A stretch of DNA of 64,000 bases from Lelliottia sp. JS-SCA-14 (GCF_035593345.1 NZ_CP141606.1:1798001-1862000), one strand, 5' to 3'. Positions 1 through 9,412 are shown, counted from the first letter of the stretch. Numbers and translations are program-made. The notes: generated by a model not told the origin, from the sequence alone.

Positions 1-2
1 TC

Positions 3-215
3 TTCCAGCGCTGGCATGATAAAAACGCGAATCGTGAGCTGATGAAAATTGAGTATGTCTACCAAAGCTCAGAGCAGCTGCGCAACGCCGATGTGCTGTC
101 GCTGAAATCTCCGGCGCAGCGCGTGACGCTTGAGCTGAAAGGATGCCCGGTCGATACCAACGGTTTCTGCCCGATTGATAAATTTAATACCCTGATGAAC
201 GACGCGGCAAAATAA
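3..215 (+). CDS. agp: Glucose-1-phosphatase, C-terminal end (partial)
   Basis: This is the last 70 codons of periplasmic glucose-1-phosphatase, a histidine acid phosphatase that frees glucose from glucose-1-phosphate. The frame enters at the window edge and ends in TAA. The tail keeps the two cysteines of the family C-terminus (in [11 protein letters not shown]), which form a disulfide in the periplasmic enzyme. The catalytic RHGxRxP and HD motifs lie upstream, outside the window. The order agp, yccJ, wrbA is that of E. coli and supports the name. The gene converges on yccJ across a short GC-rich hairpin. Confidence 0.93.
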   Translation, partial: FQRWHDKNANRELMKIEYVYQSSEQLRNADVLSLKSPAQRVTLELKGCPVDTNGFCPIDKFNTLMNDAAK

Positions 216-219
216 GTGG

Positions 220-243
220 AAAACCCCCCGCGCTGGCGGGGGG
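220..243 (-). terminator. Terminator of the wrbA-yccJ transcript
   Basis: An 8-bp perfect GC stem (224-231 with 236-243) closes a 4-nt loop. On the minus strand it is followed by TTTT, just past the yccJ stop. The plus-strand side lacks a T run, so it serves agp less well. Confidence 0.7.
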
Positions 244-249
244 AAACGG

Positions 250-477
250 TCAGACGTTTTTACGTTCGATGGTTTGCTCGCCCCAGAAGAGCGAGTCTTT
301 GTCTGTTTTGTCGAAGGCACGGACCAGCACTTCATCGCTCCCGTCCTCCCAGATTTTCTCCGCCAGCTTCTCATCGTATTTCGCGACTTCAAAGATGGCC
401 TCGGCAATTTCTGGAGAGGTATTACGTAAACTTGCCCACTCACCGACGTGATGAGCTTTGGATTGTTGAGTTGGCAT
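250..477 (-). CDS. yccJ: YccJ family small protein
   Basis: A 75-residue acidic, soluble protein of unknown biochemical function with no signal peptide or membrane segment. It equals E. coli YccJ in length and keeps the ending [10 protein letters not shown]. It starts 19 bases after the wrbA stop on the same strand, so the two are probably co-transcribed. In E. coli this pair belongs to the RpoS stationary-phase set. The start is the only ATG giving the family length, preceded by an AGGAGG-type ribosome binding site (read on the minus strand near 482-487). Confidence 0.93.
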   Translation of the reverse strand: MPTQQSKAHHVGEWASLRNTSPEIAEAIFEVAKYDEKLAEKIWEDGSDEVLVRAFDKTDKDSLFWGEQTIERKNV

Positions 478-496
478 GCTTGTCCTCCTGTTGAGG

Positions 497-1484
<988 letters not shown>

Positions 1485-1661
1485 ATGGCAAACCATCGTG
1501 GTGGGTCAGGTAATTTCGCTGAAGACCGTGACAGAGCATCAGAAGCAGGTCGTAAAGGTGGCCAGCAGAGCGGGGGTAACTTCAAGAATGACCCGCAGCG
1601 TGCATCTGAAGCTGGCAAAAAAGGGGGCAAAAACAGTCATGGGAGCAGTAATAAGAGTTAG
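1485..1661 (+). CDS. ymdF: Con-10/KGG repeat stress protein (YmdF family)
   Basis: A 58-residue, Gly/Lys/Asn-rich, probably disordered protein. It has two KGG-type repeats, RASEAGRKGGQQSGGNF and RASEAGKKGGKNSHG, the signature of the Con-10/YciG/YmdF family of general-stress proteins. The molecular role is unknown. ATG at 1485 is preceded by TGGAGGTTAG, a strong ribosome binding site. Its place next to wrbA is that of E. coli ymdF. A longer ORF in another frame over the same bases lacks family features and is an artefact. The gene ends at a strong terminator. Confidence 0.9.
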   Translation: MANHRGGSGNFAEDRDRASEAGRKGGQQSGGNFKNDPQRASEAGKKGGKNSHGSSNKS

Positions 1662-1704
1662 CGTCTCCCCATTTCAGTGTCACCCAACCTGAAATATCCC
1701 CCTG

Positions 1705-1730
1705 CCGCCGGGTCTCCCGGCGGTTTTTTT
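1705..1730 (+). terminator. ymdF terminator
   Basis: An 8-bp perfect stem (CCGCCGGG with CCCGGCGG) around a 3-base loop is followed by seven T residues. It lies 43 bases after the ymdF stop. Confidence 0.92.
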
Positions 1731-1800
1731 ATTTATGCAACATTGAACTGTAACCAAAGGCATCGCACACTAGCGGATTACTTCTTGTCGCTGGTATCCC

Positions 1801-2706
1801 ATGTCCTCCTCTCGCTACGCCTTTTCCATTAAACCCCAGGAAGCGATCCTGATTCTGATCACCATGTTCTGGGGCGGTACCTTCCTCGCGGTGCAGTACG
1901 CCGTGACGCTCAGCGATCCGTTTTTCTTCGTCGGGCTGCGTTTCGCCACGGCGGCGGTAGCGGTCGCGCTGATCTCACTCAAAACCCTGCGCGGATTGAC
2001 CATGAAAGAGTTCAAGGCAGGCGTGGCGATCGGTGTCTCCATTGCGATGGGCTATAGCCTGCAAACCTGGGGGTTACAGACCATTCCCAGCAGTAAATCG
2101 GCGTTTATCACCGCGATGTACGTTCCGCTGGTGCCCCTGCTGCAGTGGCTGTGTCTCGGCAGAATGCCAGGGCTGATGTCCTGCGTGGGCATCGTGCTGG
2201 CCTTTATCGGGCTGATTTTTCTCGCAGGACCTGGCGACAACCTGCTGGCGATGGGGCCGGGTGAGATTATTACGCTGATTGGTGCGGTGGCGATTGCGGC
2301 AGAAATTATCCTGATTAGCGCCTGGGCCGGGAAAGTCGACGTCAAACGCGTCACCGTCGTCCAGCTGGCGACAGCCTCGATTGTGGCGTTCATCGCCATG
2401 GTTCCCGCCGGAGAATCTGTCCCGCCGATGTCCACGGGGCTGGTGGTCGTGGCACTCGGACTCGGGATTTTCAGCGCCATCATTCAGGTGACGATGAACT
2501 GGGCGCAGCGCAGCGTCTCCCCGACACGTGCAACGGTCATCTACACCGGCGAACCCGTCTGGGCCGGGATTTTCGGTCGTCTTGCGGGTGAACGGTTGCC
2601 GCTGCTGGCCCTGTTGGGTGCGGCATTTATTGTGGTCGGGGTGCTGGTGAGTGAGTTGAAGTTAAAAAAGAAACGTCGTGAAGCGGCCGATCTGACACTC
2701 GAATAG
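1801..2706 (+). CDS. DMT-family (EamA) transporter
   Basis: A 301-residue inner-membrane protein with about ten hydrophobic segments arranged as two EamA halves, the layout of the drug/metabolite transporter superfamily. The first half carries the family-typical WGGTFLAVQYAV stretch (about residues 24-35). The second half ends in a basic tail (KLKKKRREA). Members export amino acids, metabolites or drugs; the substrate cannot be read from the sequence. E. coli K-12 has no gene here, so it is accessory relative to that backbone. The ATG follows only a weak ribosome binding site. The next genes are a toxin-antitoxin pair with their own promoter. Confidence 0.85.
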   Translation: MSSSRYAFSIKPQEAILILITMFWGGTFLAVQYAVTLSDPFFFVGLRFATAAVAVALISLKTLRGLTMKEFKAGVAIGVSIAMGYSLQTWGLQTIPSSKSAFITAMYVPLVPLLQWLCLGRMPGLMSCVGIVLAFIGLIFLAGPGDNLLAMGPGEIITLIGAVAIAAEIILISAWAGKVDVKRVTVVQLATASIVAFIAMVPAGESVPPMSTGLVVVALGLGIFSAIIQVTMNWAQRSVSPTRATVIYTGEPVWAGIFGRLAGERLPLLALLGAAFIVVGVLVSELKLKKKRREAADLTLE

Positions 2707-2713
2707 CGTCGTA

Positions 2714-2770
2714 TTGCAATCAAAGCGCGGCAATTCTACAATGCATTTGTGTACGGATACTCACCGTACA
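2714..2770 (+). promoter_or_regulatory. Promoter and operator palindrome of the tacAT-type pair
   Basis: TTGCAA (2714-2719) and TACAAT (2737-2742) are separated by exactly 17 bases and form a good sigma-70 promoter. Downstream, a perfect 7-bp inverted repeat, TGTACGG (2750-2756) and CCGTACA (2764-2770), spans the expected transcript start. That is the usual site of autorepression by an antitoxin-toxin complex. The repressor assignment is inferred. Confidence 0.65.
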
Positions 2771-2783
2771 AAATGGAGTAAAA

Positions 2784-3053
2784 ATGTCAGCACTTAAAAA
2801 ACAGCGAATCGATCTCCGATTATCGGATGAAGATAAGAGTCTGATCGAAGAAGCCGCGGCGATGACCAACCAGACCATCACGCAGTTTATGGTCAACAGC
2901 GCGTCAGCGCGCGCCGCGGAAGTGATCGAGCAGCACCGTCGCCTGATCCTTAACGAAGCGTCGTGGAATCAGGTGATGGATGCCATCAGCAATCCGCCAT
3001 CTCCAGACAACAGGCTAAAACGCGCCGCCAAACGGCTCGAAGACATGGAGTAA
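2784..3053 (+). CDS. tacA: DUF1778 antitoxin, TacA-like
   Basis: An 89-residue protein of the DUF1778 family. The N-terminal part (about residues 4-45: RIDLRLSDEDKSLIEEAA, then MTNQTITQFMV) has the ribbon-helix-helix DNA-binding pattern. The C-terminal helix (LKRAAKRLEDME) is the part that wraps and neutralises the partner acetyltransferase in known pairs. It should bind the palindrome in its own promoter. The ATG has a GGAG site at 2775. The stop is three bases before the GTG of the toxin gene, so the two are tightly coupled. The symbol is by family and position, not by proven orthology. Confidence 0.88.
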   Translation: MSALKKQRIDLRLSDEDKSLIEEAAAMTNQTITQFMVNSASARAAEVIEQHRRLILNEASWNQVMDAISNPPSPDNRLKRAAKRLEDME

Positions 3054-3056
3054 GTC

Positions 3057-3581
3057 GTGGCCAAACTGATCATAGAGATGTTTTCAGAAGAAGCAGTTTA
3101 TGATTTTACGGATTTTGACTGCGGCGAAACCTCTCTGAATGTCTTTCTTACTGAGCATCTGGCTCGCCAGCACTGCGGACGCATCCTGCGGGCTTACGTC
3201 CTTAAAAGCCAGGAGGCGAAGCCTAAAGTGTGGGGATATTACACGCTCGCGGGCAGTTGTTTCGAACGTGAAGCGCTTCCCTCAAAAACGCAGCAACGCC
3301 ACATTCCTTATGCCAATGTACCCAGCGTGACGCTGGGCCGTCTGGCCATTCATAGAACACTGCAAGGGCAGGCGTGGGGGACAACCCTGGTCACGCATGC
3401 CATGAAGGTGGTGTATCTGGCGTCACAGGCGGTGGGTGTGCACGGCATGTTTGTCGATGCGTTAAACGAGAGTGCGAAAGCGTTCTACCTCAAGCTGGGT
3501 TTTATCCCCCTGGTGCGTGAAAACGCCAACTCGCTTTTCTACCCGACCAAATCTATCGAACGGTTATTCGAAGAAGATTAA
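3057..3581 (+). CDS. tacT: GNAT acetyltransferase toxin, TacT-like
   Basis: A 174-residue GNAT-fold protein paired with a DUF1778 antitoxin. In known systems (TacT, AtaT) such toxins acetylate the amino group of charged tRNAs and stop translation. Visible motifs are the strand SVTLGRLAIH, the acetyl-CoA loop RTLQGQAWGTTLV (about residues 99-111), and the C-terminal AKAFYLKLGF, whose tyrosine corresponds to the catalytic one. It starts at GTG, chosen because it directly follows the antitoxin stop. Which aminoacyl-tRNA it would attack cannot be read from sequence. The frame is intact, so the pair may be active. Confidence 0.88.
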   Translation: MAKLIIEMFSEEAVYDFTDFDCGETSLNVFLTEHLARQHCGRILRAYVLKSQEAKPKVWGYYTLAGSCFEREALPSKTQQRHIPYANVPSVTLGRLAIHRTLQGQAWGTTLVTHAMKVVYLASQAVGVHGMFVDALNESAKAFYLKLGFIPLVRENANSLFYPTKSIERLFEED

Positions 3582-3596
3582 TCACCCGGCAACAAC

Positions 3597-3790
3597 CGAT
3601 GGTACCGTCTGAAAAACGCCCGGTGGCGCTGCGCTTACCGGGCCTACAAATAAACGTAGGCCGGGTAAGGCGTAGCCGCCACCCGGCAACAAAGGATGGT
3701 GCGGTCTGAAAAACGCCCGGCGGCGCTTCGCTTGCACGGGCCTACAAAAGAAACGTAGGCCGGGTAAGGCGAAGCCGCCACCCGGCGCAA
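3597..3790. repeat. BIME array (two tandem REP pairs)
   Basis: Four REP-type palindromic units alternate in orientation: about 3618-3647, 3656-3687, 3715-3745 and 3755-3787. They form two near-identical tandem copies of about 98 bp, each beginning CCGGCAACAA..GATGGT and containing TCTGAAAAACGCCCGG. The array separates the tacAT-type pair from the convergent end of rutG. REP units can bind gyrase, Pol I or IHF and can stabilise transcript ends. Confidence 0.92.
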
Positions 3791-3802
3791 CAACCGGCTC
3801 CG

Positions 3803-5131
3803 TCAGGAATCCTGGCGCACCACCTCAGCCTGAGAGACCTCCGCCGTCCGGCGACTCAACAACGCATTCAGCAAAATCGCGCCAAAGGTGGCCGTCCCGA
3901 TTCCACCCAGCGTAAAGCCGCCGAGCGTCAGCGCAAAATCCCCCGCGCCCAGCACCAGCGTCACGGCGACCATAATCAGGTTGCCGTTCTGGTTGAGATC
4001 CACGTGGTTCTGCACCCAGATGCGCGCGCCGGCCACGGCAATAAGGCCAAACACCACAATCGATGCGCCGCCAATCACCGGGGCCGGAATGGTGTGGATC
4101 AGCGCCCCGAATTTCGGCGAGAAGCCCAGCAGCAGGGCAATCACCGCTGCGGCGACAAACACCAGCGTGGAGTACACCTTGGTCACCGCCATCACGCCGA
4201 TATTCTCCGCGTAGGTGGTCACGCCACTGCCGCCAACCGAGCCCGAGAGCATGGTCGCCAGCCCGTCACCGACAAACGCGCGGCCCATATACGGGTCCAT
4301 GTTGCGCCCGGTCATTCCGGCGACCGCTTTCAGATGGCCCAGGTTTTCCGCCACCAGAATCACTGCCACCGGCGCGATCAGCATCATCGCCTGACCGCTA
4401 AAGGTCGGGGAGGTGAAGTGCGGCAGACCAAACCACGCGGCGTGTTGCACCAGCGAAAAATCCACCGGTTTACCCAGGCCCAGCACGCTGGTCATCAGGG
4501 CATACACCAGGCACGCCGCAATCAGCCCGACCAGAATCAACAGCCGCTGAATCATTCCGCGGGTGAAAACCGCCACCAGACCGATACACAGCACCGTCAC
4601 CGCCGCCATCCAGCTGTCAAATGACGAGCCGGAGACGCTTTTGACCGCAATCGGTGCGAGGTTCAGACCAATCGCCATCACCACCGCACCCGTCACCACC
4701 GGTGGCATCAGGCGTTCGATCCAGCGGGTGCCGACCTTCATCACCACAACGCCAATCAGAGTGTAAACCAGCCCGCAGGCGATAATGCCGCCGAGCGCGA
4801 CGCTCAGATTCGGGTTGATCCCCTGGCCGTTAAAGCCCGTGGCGGCGATCACCACGCCGACAAAGGCGGCGCTCGATCCCAGATAGCTCGGCACCCGTCC
4901 GCCGGTGATGACAAAGAACAGCAGCGTGCCGATCCCCGACATCAAAATCGACAGATTGGGATCCAGCCCCATCAGAATGGGCATCAGCACCGTCGCGCCA
5001 AACATCGCGACCGCGTGCTGAACGCCCATCACCACCGTGGGCACCAGGGGAAGCCTCTCATCCGGCGCGACCACGCCGCGTTCTGTGGAGGTCGATGTTA
5101 ACTGCCAGTGTGGAAAACCGAACAAGGCCAT
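3803..5131 (-). CDS. rutG: Pyrimidine permease RutG
   Basis: A 442-residue inner-membrane nucleobase permease (NCS2/NAT family), the same length as E. coli RutG. It takes up uracil, and probably thymine, for the Rut degradation pathway. The N-terminal QHAVAMFGATVLMPIL stretch, the central NLGHLKAVAGMTGR region and a later helix with SGSVGGSGVTTYAENIG form the substrate site of the family. It is the last gene of rutABCDEFG, 21 bases after rutF. The C-terminus, after LLSRR, differs from E. coli as expected for a variable tail. Confidence 0.96.
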   Translation of the reverse strand: MALFGFPHWQLTSTSTERGVVAPDERLPLVPTVVMGVQHAVAMFGATVLMPILMGLDPNLSILMSGIGTLLFFVITGGRVPSYLGSSAAFVGVVIAATGFNGQGINPNLSVALGGIIACGLVYTLIGVVVMKVGTRWIERLMPPVVTGAVVMAIGLNLAPIAVKSVSGSSFDSWMAAVTVLCIGLVAVFTRGMIQRLLILVGLIAACLVYALMTSVLGLGKPVDFSLVQHAAWFGLPHFTSPTFSGQAMMLIAPVAVILVAENLGHLKAVAGMTGRNMDPYMGRAFVGDGLATMLSGSVGGSGVTTYAENIGVMAVTKVYSTLVFVAAAVIALLLGFSPKFGALIHTIPAPVIGGASIVVFGLIAVAGARIWVQNHVDLNQNGNLIMVAVTLVLGAGDFALTLGGFTLGGIGTATFGAILLNALLSRRTAEVSQAEVVRQDS

Positions 5132-5152
5132 GAGCTGTCTCCTTAAGGAGGG

Positions 5153-5638
5153 TTAACAGGCGGGTCGCAGGAGTGCGTGATAGCCGCGGTCGAACCACAC
5201 CAGTCCCTGCGGCGCGGGGTGGCGGGTAATGGAAACAATGTCGCAAAACAGAATATCGTGGGTGCCCACGCTGACCACCTGGCTGATGCGGCAGTCGAAG
5301 GATGCCAGTGCCTCTTCAAGCCGCGGGCAGCCGGTTTCGCCGGTCTGCCAGCTGGCCGCCGCGAAACGTTCTTCCATTGGCGTTTTGCCGCCAAACAGGT
5401 TCGACAGCGGCTCTTGCCCGGCACACAGCGTATTCACGCACAGAGTGCGGTTTTCGCTGAACGCGGGCCAGACCGACGCCCCGCGATTCAGGCACACCAG
5501 CAGGGTGGGCGGTGAGTCGGTCACGCTGCACACGGCGCTGGCGGTAAATCCCGCCTGTCCGGCAGGACCGTCGGTGGTGATGATATTCACCGCCGCGCCA
5601 ACGCAGGCCATCGCGTCGCGAAAAGTTTGTTGATCCAT
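5153..5638 (-). CDS. rutF: FMN reductase RutF
   Basis: A 161-residue flavin reductase of the HpaC/RutF type that uses NADH to supply reduced FMN to the RutA monooxygenase. The conserved [22 protein letters not shown] core (about residues 30-51) and the [10 protein letters not shown] segment bind flavin and nucleotide. The start is the ATG giving MDQQTF; E. coli has three more residues. It lies nine bases from rutE and 21 from rutG, inside the operon. Confidence 0.95.
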   Translation of the reverse strand: MDQQTFRDAMACVGAAVNIITTDGPAGQAGFTASAVCSVTDSPPTLLVCLNRGASVWPAFSENRTLCVNTLCAGQEPLSNLFGGKTPMEERFAAASWQTGETGCPRLEEALASFDCRISQVVSVGTHDILFCDIVSITRHPAPQGLVWFDRGYHALLRPAC

Positions 5639-5647
5639 ATTGGCTCC

Positions 5648-6238
5648 TTACGCCAGCCCGCAGGCATCTTCAAAGGTCAGACGCGGCAGACGGCCATAAA
5701 CTTTGCTGACATCGCCGTAGCCGATGTTGATCAGCAGATTGCTTTTAAGCGTGGTGCCGGTGAAAAAGGCCGCATCCACTTTCTGCGGATCAAAGCCCGA
5801 CATCGGCCCGGTATCCAGCCCCAGCGCGCGACAGGCAAAAATCAGATACGCCGCCTGCAGCGAGCTGTTGCGAAACGCCGTCTCCTGGGCGAGTTCCGGG
5901 CTGGAGGTAAACCAGCTGCGGGCATCGCCGTGGGGAAAGAGTTCCGGCAAGCGCTCATAAAATTCGCTGTCCCAGGCGACAATTGCTGTGACCGGCGCGG
6001 CAAGGGTTTTCGCCAGATTGCCGCTGGAGAGCGCCGGGGCCAGTTTCTCTTTGCCATCGGGCGTACGGACAAATACGATCCGCGCGGGGGAACAGTTGGC
6101 GGAGGTCGGGCCCCATTTCATCAGGTTGTAGATCTCGCGCAGGGTCTCGTCGCTGACCGGTATATCCTGCCAGCCGTTGTGCGTTCGGGCGTCGGTAAAC
6201 AGCGTTTTTAACGCGCCCGGATTGATGGCTTCGTTCAT
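5648..6238 (-). CDS. rutE: Malonic semialdehyde reductase RutE
   Basis: A 196-residue nitroreductase-fold FMN protein. In the Rut pathway it reduces malonic semialdehyde to 3-hydroxypropionate, the excreted end product of uracil breakdown. The family pattern is visible in [20 protein letters not shown] (about residues 28-47), with the FMN-contacting [12 protein letters not shown], and in [11 protein letters not shown] near residue 140. Its stop abuts the rutD stop-start region with almost no gap, consistent with translational coupling. Confidence 0.95.
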   Translation of the reverse strand: MNEAINPGALKTLFTDARTHNGWQDIPVSDETLREIYNLMKWGPTSANCSPARIVFVRTPDGKEKLAPALSSGNLAKTLAAPVTAIVAWDSEFYERLPELFPHGDARSWFTSSPELAQETAFRNSSLQAAYLIFACRALGLDTGPMSGFDPQKVDAAFFTGTTLKSNLLINIGYGDVSKVYGRLPRLTFEDACGLA

Positions 6239-7039
6239 CTATAAAACCCTTTCCTGTGCGTGCAGCAGGCTGGCGAGCCCGTTCAGCAGCAGCGTATTGA
6301 AGGTATCGGGATCGGTGACGTTGCAGGCGTGTCCGCCCTGGCGCATCACCACTTTTTCACTGTGGGGCAGCGCAGCGTGCAGCTCAGACGAACAGACGGC
6401 AGGCACCAGCAGATCGTTGGCGGAGCAGATCACCTGCACCGGGCAGCGAATGCGCGCCGCATCCCGGCTGAAATCTGCCTGTTTCAACGCGTGAAGGCGT
6501 TTAAGCAGATTGGGTTTGCCCTGAAAATGGGCGAGGGCCAGCGCCTCTTCGGCCTCCATTCGCGGAGCGCGGGCCGCCATCCAGTCGGCGGGGTAGAGAA
6601 ACAGCGGCTGCGCTTCCACCCAGGCCTGCGCACCGCCCGCGTGCAGCAGGCGTTCGCGGATCTGAAAACAGCGGCGGGTATGGGTGTTGAGTTTCAGCCA
6701 GCCGTTCACCGACACCAGTGCGGTGACCGCCTCGGGACGATCGAGCGCCAGCTGCAGCCCAACCAGCGCACCAAGCGCGTGGCCGACCACGCAAAAGCGC
6801 TCAATGCCTGCCTGTGCCAGCGCCCGATACAGCTCGTCCGCCATCTGCGCCAGAGAATAACCCTCGGGCAACACCTCCGGGTTATTCCCGGTCCCGCGCT
6901 GGTCGTAGCACACCACCTGATACTCTTGCTCAAGGACCGCCAGCTGCGGCAGCCAGTAGCTGCCACCGCCGCCCAGCCCGGCGATTAGCACCACCACCGG
7001 CGCGTCGGCAAACGGGGGCGGCGAAACGGATATTTTCAT
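6239..7039 (-). CDS. rutD: Alpha/beta-hydrolase fold protein RutD
   Basis: A 266-residue alpha/beta-hydrolase, the same length as E. coli RutD. It is proposed to speed loss of the carbamate group from the pathway intermediate, a step that also occurs spontaneously. The nucleophile elbow reads GHALG (residues 86-90), so the usual serine is an alanine; E. coli RutD shows the same replacement. The oxyanion region ([10 protein letters not shown]) and the late histidine ([10 protein letters not shown]) are kept. The start MKISVSPPP was chosen over an upstream ATG that would overlap rutC. Confidence 0.94.
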   Translation of the reverse strand: MKISVSPPPFADAPVVVLIAGLGGGGSYWLPQLAVLEQEYQVVCYDQRGTGNNPEVLPEGYSLAQMADELYRALAQAGIERFCVVGHALGALVGLQLALDRPEAVTALVSVNGWLKLNTHTRRCFQIRERLLHAGGAQAWVEAQPLFLYPADWMAARAPRMEAEEALALAHFQGKPNLLKRLHALKQADFSRDAARIRCPVQVICSANDLLVPAVCSSELHAALPHSEKVVMRQGGHACNVTDPDTFNTLLLNGLASLLHAQERVL

Positions 7040-7046
7040 GGCAACC

Positions 7047-7433
7047 TCATTTTCCGATGTGGGCAACAGAGGCGATCTCGACCAGCGCCTCGGGCTTGAC
7101 CAGCCCGCACTGAATGCAGAATCGCGCCGGTTTATCGCCGGGGAAAAACTCAGCGTAGACTTCGTTAATCGCGGCGTAGTTTTTCCAGTCGGTGATAAAA
7201 ATGCTGTTGAAGGTCACGTCCTCCATCGTGCCACCCGCCGTTTCGATAACGCTCCTGATGGTCTCGAGAACGTGGCGGGTTTGCGCCTTTGGGTCGTCGG
7301 GCCAGACCACGTTATTCTCTTTATCGAAGGGCAGCGTGCCGGAGACATACACCACGCCATCGGCGAGCGTACCGGGCACAAAGGGGGCAATCGGCGTGCT
7401 GGTGCCCGCAGGAATGATCACGGATTTCGGCAT
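7047..7433 (-). CDS. rutC: 3-aminoacrylate deaminase RutC (RidA family)
   Basis: A 128-residue RidA/YjgF-family protein that hydrolyses 3-aminoacrylate to malonic semialdehyde and ammonium, releasing the second pyrimidine nitrogen. The family end signature is clear: the arginine in [20 protein letters not shown] (about residues 102-121) holds the substrate carboxylate and the glutamate positions water. The start [10 protein letters not shown] fits the E. coli length. The gene sits seven bases from rutD and eleven from rutB. Confidence 0.96.
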   Translation of the reverse strand: MPKSVIIPAGTSTPIAPFVPGTLADGVVYVSGTLPFDKENNVVWPDDPKAQTRHVLETIRSVIETAGGTMEDVTFNSIFITDWKNYAAINEVYAEFFPGDKPARFCIQCGLVKPEALVEIASVAHIGK

Positions 7434-7444
7434 AGTGTGGCTCC

Positions 7445-8137
7445 TCAGGCGATACGGGCTAATGACGGCGGGGAGACGGCATCGCAAAACTCGGCGACGG
7501 TGCTGACCCAGCCAAAAAAGGTTTCGATATTGAACAGAGCGGCTTTCTGCGCAAACTCCGGCCCGGCCTGATGCGTGGCGTCTGCCAGCACCACGCCGAA
7601 GTATTCGAGGAAAAAGCCGTCGCGCAGGGTCGATTCCACGCAGACGTTGGTCGCAATGCCGGTAAAGATCAGGTGGCGAATCCCGCGGCTGCGCAGCAGG
7701 CTGTCGAGCGGGGTGTTGAAAAAGCCGCTGTAGCGCGGTTTCGGCAGCACGATATCGCCGGGCTGGGGCGCCAGTTCATCGACCAGCTGGTAATCCCAGC
7801 CGCCTTTTGCCAGCAGTTTTCCCTGTAGCTCCGGCTGTTTGCGCATGGTTTTCAGGGCGTTGGATTTATGGAAGTTAGGCGAGCCGGGGCCACCCGCTTC
7901 GACGTACTCATCGTCCCAGCCGTTCTGGAACCAGATGATGAGCATCCCCGCGGCGCGCGCGGCGGCAACGGCGGTGTTGATATTGTCGATCACCGGACGG
8001 GTGGCGGAGACGTCAAACCCGGCCAGATCCAGATAGCCGCCAGGGCTTGCGTAGGCATTTTGCATATCCACCACAATCAGCGCGCTCTGCTCTGGCGTGA
8101 AGGTAATGGCTTCCGGGCGTGCATCTAATGAAATCAT
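7445..8137 (-). CDS. rutB: Ureidoacrylate/peroxyureidoacrylate amidohydrolase RutB
   Basis: A 230-residue isochorismatase-like hydrolase, the same length as E. coli. It cleaves ureidoacrylate, the RutA product, to 3-aminoacrylate, CO2 and ammonia. The Asp-Lys-Cys triad is intact: D24 in VVDMQNAY, K133 in [11 protein letters not shown]166 in [10 protein letters not shown]. The ATG overlaps the rutA stop as TAATG, a one-base coupling that fixes the start. Confidence 0.96.
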   Translation of the reverse strand: MISLDARPEAITFTPEQSALIVVDMQNAYASPGGYLDLAGFDVSATRPVIDNINTAVAAARAAGMLIIWFQNGWDDEYVEAGGPGSPNFHKSNALKTMRKQPELQGKLLAKGGWDYQLVDELAPQPGDIVLPKPRYSGFFNTPLDSLLRSRGIRHLIFTGIATNVCVESTLRDGFFLEYFGVVLADATHQAGPEFAQKAALFNIETFFGWVSTVAEFCDAVSPPSLARIA

Positions 8138-9228
8138 TACGCCACCTCCTGAGTCAGCGCGGGGATGTGTGCGCGGCACTGCATCAGCGGCTGGATGCGC
8201 TCGCCAAAGGTCTCAACGCCCATCAGGAAATCATCAAAGGTCAGCAACACGCCTTCAGCCCCCGGCACGCTGGCGACTTCGTCGAGCATCCGCGCCACAT
8301 TTGCGTAAGAGCCCACCAGGGTGCCCATGTTGATATTGACCGCCGAGGTCGGGTCCGCCATCTGGCGCACGTTGGTATCTGACCCGGAGCGGGTATCTTT
8401 CTGGCTCTGCTCGGTGAGCCAGCTCAGGGCCTCCTCGTCGGCTCCCGCCTTGTAGTGTTCCCATTTGGCGCGGGCGGCCTCGTCGGTTTCATCGGCGATC
8501 ACCATAAACAGCACGTAGGAGCCGACATCGCGCCCGGTCACTTCCGCCGCCTCTTTCATGCGTGCGGCGGTGGGGGCGAAGGCCGCGGGCGTGTTAACGC
8601 CTTTCCCGAAGCAGAAGTTAAAATCTGCGTGCTGCGCCGAAAACGCCATGCCCGCATCGCTCTGTCCGGCGCAGATCACTTTCATCGGCGTGGAGGGCTG
8701 CGGGCTGACGCGGCAGTCGTTCATGGTGAAGTAGTCGCCTTTGAAATCGCTCTTGCCGGTGCCCCACAGATCGCGCAGGACCTGCACGTATTCGGTCAGA
8801 TAGTCATACCGACGCGAGAAATACTCATCGCCCGGCCACAGGCCCATCTGCTCGTACTCTGGTTTTTGCCAGCCGGTCACCAGATTCACGCCGAAGCGCC
8901 CGCCGGAGATGGAGTCAATGGTCGATGCCATGCGCGCGACAATTGCCGGAGGCAGGGTGAGGGTGGCGGCGGTGGCGTAGATCTGGATACGCGACGTCAC
9001 CGCCGCCAGACCCGCCATCAGAGTGAAGGACTCCAGATTGTGATCCCAGAATTCGGTTTTGCCGCCGAAGCCGCGCAGTTTGATCATCGAGAGCGCAAAG
9101 TCGAAATGGTAATGCTCTGCCTTTTGCACAATGGCTTTGTTCAGCTCGAAGGTCGGCATGTACTGCGGCGCGTGGGAGGAGATTAACCAGCCGTTGTTGC
9201 CGATAGGGACGAATACGCCAATTTTCAT
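8137..9228 (-). CDS. rutA: Pyrimidine monooxygenase RutA
   Basis: A 363-residue flavin-dependent monooxygenase (luciferase-like fold) that opens the uracil or thymine ring using reduced FMN from RutF and O2. It is the first gene of the rut operon. Family marks are [13 protein letters not shown] (about residues 44-56), the [20 protein letters not shown] helix region, and [15 protein letters not shown] chose the second of two adjacent ATG codons, which matches the E. coli N-terminus [11 protein letters not shown] sigma-54 promoter and RutR box lie upstream. Confidence 0.96.
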   Translation of the reverse strand: MKIGVFVPIGNNGWLISSHAPQYMPTFELNKAIVQKAEHYHFDFALSMIKLRGFGGKTEFWDHNLESFTLMAGLAAVTSRIQIYATAATLTLPPAIVARMASTIDSISGGRFGVNLVTGWQKPEYEQMGLWPGDEYFSRRYDYLTEYVQVLRDLWGTGKSDFKGDYFTMNDCRVSPQPSTPMKVICAGQSDAGMAFSAQHADFNFCFGKGVNTPAAFAPTAARMKEAAEVTGRDVGSYVLFMVIADETDEAARAKWEHYKAGADEEALSWLTEQSQKDTRSGSDTNVRQMADPTSAVNINMGTLVGSYANVARMLDEVASVPGAEGVLLTFDDFLMGVETFGERIQPLMQCRAHIPALTQEVA

Positions 9229-9315
9229 CACGAACCTCTCTTCATCTCAGTGTGGGGTGAAAGTCAGACGTGGCGCTGCATCCTGCATTTCCTGTTCAGC
9301 CTCGTGATTAAGGTT

Positions 9316-9332
9316 TTGCAAAGGGGATGCCA
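9316..9332 (-). promoter_or_regulatory. Sigma-54 promoter of the rut operon
   Basis: On the minus strand, TGGCAT, five bases and TTGCA match the sigma-54 consensus TGGCAC-N5-TTGCA at all but one position. It ends about 88 bases from the rutA start. NtrC-dependent control of the operon is known in E. coli, so this fits nitrogen-limitation induction. Confidence 0.8.
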
Positions 9333-9396
9333 GTTTTGAAAAGTGTTGTGTTATTAATGTGTTAACTGATGGTTGTTAAAAAGATACCGAGTAAAG

Positions 9397-9412
9397 TGGA
9401 CTAACTGGTCAA
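9397..9412. promoter_or_regulatory. RutR operator
   Basis: TGGACTAACTGGTCAA matches the RutR palindrome TTGACCA-NN-TGGTCAA with two mismatches, both in the left arm. It lies between divergent rutA and rutR, upstream of the sigma-54 site. RutR releases such sites when uracil binds. Confidence 0.8.

Noticed and set aside
1498..1692. A 64-codon frame overlapping ymdF
   Set aside because: It lacks a ribosome binding site, while the 58-codon frame from 1485 has one and carries the KGG repeats.
3597..3790. A possible CRISPR array, because of regularly spaced palindromes
   Set aside because: The repeats are REP units in alternate orientation with no unique spacers; no cas genes are present.
8455..9186. 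A 243-codon plus-strand frame opposite rutA
   Set aside because: Shadow of rutA; no ribosome binding site, no domain, and the sense gene is certain.
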